From Candidatus Woesearchaeota archaeon (GTDB lineage: Archaea; Nanobdellota; Nanobdellia; Woesearchaeales; UBA10216): a stretch of 6,262 bases of DNA. Location: positions 1-6,262 of the forward strand of contig JAHFTU010000077.1 of the NCBI GenBank assembly GCA_023269295.1, given 5' to 3'. This document shows, piece by piece, positions 5,152 through 6,262 of the stretch. Under the pieces are notes generated by a model. The model searched no databases, was not told the DNA's origin, and saw only the letters and a list, made by a program, of their open reading frames with translations. Every line of letters begins with the position of its first letter. Within the stretch, counting starts at the first letter, position 1. A program made the translations under genes and the position numbers.

Positions 5152-5820
5152 ATGAGCCCAATTCGTCCCACCGCACTCTCTGCAAAACCCAGATTTAGCA
5201 GCTTCTTCCATAAGGGAACGGTGAACGCTTACTCTTCCGTGCTGGCAAGGCAGGCTGTTGAGCTTGTGAAAAATTTCACGAAAGCCCTGACGCCCAAGAC
5301 AGTTTTCCTGATAATTGCAGCCCTTATTGTGATAATCCTTTTCGGCAGGCACCTGAAGGACATACTCCTCGTGTCCGGCTTGGCATTTGCCGCTTCCTAC
5401 TCCACCATTTACAAGCGCACAATCAGGATGCCCTCTGCTGTTGAGCTTGTTACGTTTGGCACTGTCATTACTGGAGCGGCATACGGACCTGGCATCGGGG
5501 CTGCGTTTGGCGTCTTCACCACAATTGCGTCCGAGATAATCAGTTCGGGAGTGGACGTGAACACTCTTTTTTACGCTGTTTCCAGGGGAATTGCCGGGGG
5601 GGTGGCCCAGCTGCTGATAGTGCACTTCGGCGTGGGTGTAGTCATGACAGGCATGATAGCCCTTGTCATCTTTCACGTTGTCTCTGACGCAATTTACCTC
5701 ATCTCTGGCGGCATAGAGGCAGTGCCAAAGGTTATTTACTTTATCGTTGTCAACACGCTCTTCAACCTGCTGGTGTTCACGTTCCTTGGCAACGCCCTCC
5801 TTAGCCTTGCGCGGCTGTGA
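5152..5820 (+). CDS. Multi-pass membrane protein of unknown function
   Basis: 222 residues with a cytoplasmic-looking polar N-terminus (1-48) and about six or seven membrane segments, near 50-65, 69-87, 97-116, 116-131, 145-160, 162-184 and 192-219. Glycine-rich GAAYGPGIGAAFGVFTTIASEII (108-130) together with MPSAVELVTFG (93-103) and the overall size recalls S-components of ECF-type vitamin transporters, but no substrate signature is visible and this is only a resemblance. It has its own perfect TATA box and no SD. It lies 153 bp upstream of a type IV pilus/secretion ATPase on the same strand, so a role in that machine is also possible. Codon use resembles the pilin genes. Confidence 0.85.
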   Translation: MSPIRPTALSAKPRFSSFFHKGTVNAYSSVLARQAVELVKNFTKALTPKTVFLIIAALIVIILFGRHLKDILLVSGLAFAASYSTIYKRTIRMPSAVELVTFGTVITGAAYGPGIGAAFGVFTTIASEIISSGVDVNTLFYAVSRGIAGGVAQLLIVHFGVGVVMTGMIALVIFHVVSDAIYLISGGIEAVPKVIYFIVVNTLFNLLVFTFLGNALLSLARL

Positions 5821-5858
5821 ACACTTCTCAAAATGGCGCCACATTCCAAACCTAAACC

Positions 5859-5866
5859 TTTAAATA
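5859..5866 (+). promoter_or_regulatory. TATA box of the pilus/secretion ATPase gene
   Basis: TTTAAATA preceded by CCTAAACC as BRE. The predicted transcription start is near 5888, which would leave an unusually long leader of about 85 nt before the ATG at 5974. Confidence 0.65.
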
Positions 5867-5897
5867 TTCCAGTATACAAATATCAACAAATAAGCAT

Positions 5898-5925
5898 TAT
5901 AGTGTACTGAGCACAGTACCGTATA
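5898..5925. promoter_or_regulatory. Dyad in the ATPase leader
   Basis: Perfect arms GTACTG (5904-5909) and CAGTAC (5914-5919) surround a 4-base loop. Outside a 2-base mismatch on each side, TATA (5898-5901) pairs with TATA (5922-5925). It lies just downstream of the predicted transcription start and could be an operator or an RNA leader hairpin. Confidence 0.4.
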
Positions 5926-5960
5926 GCCATATTTGGAAGCGGAAGCAGTGTGGAAAAGAT

Positions 5961-5966
5961 GGTGAG
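5961..5966 (+). promoter_or_regulatory. Ribosome binding site of the ATPase gene
   Basis: GGTGAG lies 7 nt before the ATG at 5974 and fixes this start over the in-frame ATG at 6013, which has no SD. Confidence 0.6.
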
Positions 5967-5973
5967 TAAGTGA

Positions 5974-6262
5974 ATGGCTGAGGCAGTTTCTTCATTTGGG
6001 CCTTCTGGCAATATGCCGGTGTCTGCAGTAAGGATACAGCTTACGCCCCAGCATGACCTTTTTACCGAAAAAGGTCAATCAAAAAACGCTGCTCAGCCAG
6101 CGCAGCCGACAATCACTGCCGGCGAGCAGGGCGCCCCGGAGTTCTTCATTGACCTCAGGCCGAGGTTTGTCAAGCTTCCCGACATCAGCATCAAGGAAAA
6201 AATCAACGTGCGCTACCCCTTGCTGCCGCCTTATGCTTTTGCTCACATTTACTGGGACAACA
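5974..6262 (+). CDS. Archaeal type II/IV secretion system (pilus assembly) ATPase, N-terminal part
   Basis: The first 96 residues of a gene that runs off the window. Residues 1-55 are polar and Pro/Ala/Gln-rich, likely a flexible extension. Residues 56-96 contain EFFIDLRPRFVKLPDI, then VRYPLLPPYAFAHIYWDN, the characteristic start of the N-terminal domain in archaeal GspE/TadA/ArlI-type ATPases, where a YPLxPPYAYxxIYWD stretch precedes the catalytic core. The enzyme would be a cytoplasmic hexameric ATPase powering pilin assembly, which fits the pilin genes upstream. The Walker motifs lie beyond the window, so the assignment rests on the N-terminal signature. A 10-bp perfect hairpin is embedded in codons 27-35. 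Confidence 0.82.
   Translation, partial: MAEAVSSFGPSGNMPVSAVRIQLTPQHDLFTEKGQSKNAAQPAQPTITAGEQGAPEFFIDLRPRFVKLPDISIKEKINVRYPLLPPYAFAHIYWDN
6054..6077. repeat. Perfect 10-bp hairpin inside the ATPase gene
   Basis: TGACCTTTTT (6054-6063) and AAAAAGGTCA (6068-6077) form a perfect stem with the 4-base loop ACCG. It lies in the part of the gene encoding the variable N-terminal extension. Confidence 0.7.

Noticed and set aside
5083..5844. A 253-residue minus-strand ORF opposite the membrane-protein gene
   Set aside because: Its composition is rich in Cys, His and charged residues with no domain, and it mirrors a clear hydrophobic membrane protein with its own TATA box on the plus strand.
5841..5973. 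CRISPR, tRNA or small gene in the intergenic stretch before the ATPase
   Set aside because: There are no spaced direct repeats, no cloverleaf and no open frame with an SD; only a TATA box, a dyad and a short GGAAGC doublet are seen.

Overview
The window looks archaeal and probably comes from a small-genome DPANN-type lineage; the lineage is an inference and the sequence alone does not prove it. The archaeal signs are four perfect TTTAAATA TATA boxes with purine-rich BRE-like flanks, starts that fit leaderless transcription, SD sites of the GAGGTG/GGTGAG type, three proteins with class III (pilin-type) signal peptides, and the start of an archaeal type II/IV secretion ATPase.

Layout. A basic C-terminal tail of an unknown plus-strand gene (3-167) carries two back-to-back perfect hairpins. 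Two pilin-like genes follow as an operon (228-770, 787-1263). A minus-strand AbiE-like pair comes next: a winged-helix regulator (2604-1963) and an AbiEii-type nucleotidyltransferase (1952-1272). A third pilin-like gene lies at 2710-3420 on the plus strand. After it, on the minus strand, are an HTH-MNT/HEPN pair (4368-3844 and 3841-3407) and a VapB/VapC pair (5006-4785 and 4782-4423). The plus strand then resumes with a multi-pass membrane protein (5152-5820) and the first 96 residues of a pilus/secretion ATPase (5974 to the window end).

How it fits together. The plus-strand genes look like part of an archaeal type IV pilus or secretion locus: pilin subunits, an assembly ATPase, and a membrane protein whose role is unclear. 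Three different toxin-antitoxin modules, all on the opposite strand, are interleaved between these genes. Their 3' ends abut or overlap the pilin genes. By hand count, lysine codons in the three pilins are about 31 AAG to 6 AAA, against 33 AAA to 18 AAG in the AbiEii, MNT and HEPN genes, which points to a different origin for the modules.

The most interesting signal is a shared TTATCA/TGATAA dyad at the start codons of two unrelated modules (AbiE-like and MNT-HEPN). In both it sits about 25 bp downstream of a TTTAAATA box, where it would cover the predicted leaderless transcription start. This suggests autoregulation and possibly cross-regulation. No tRNA, rRNA, CRISPR array, transposase or attachment site was seen, and no stretch over 300 bases lacks a gene.
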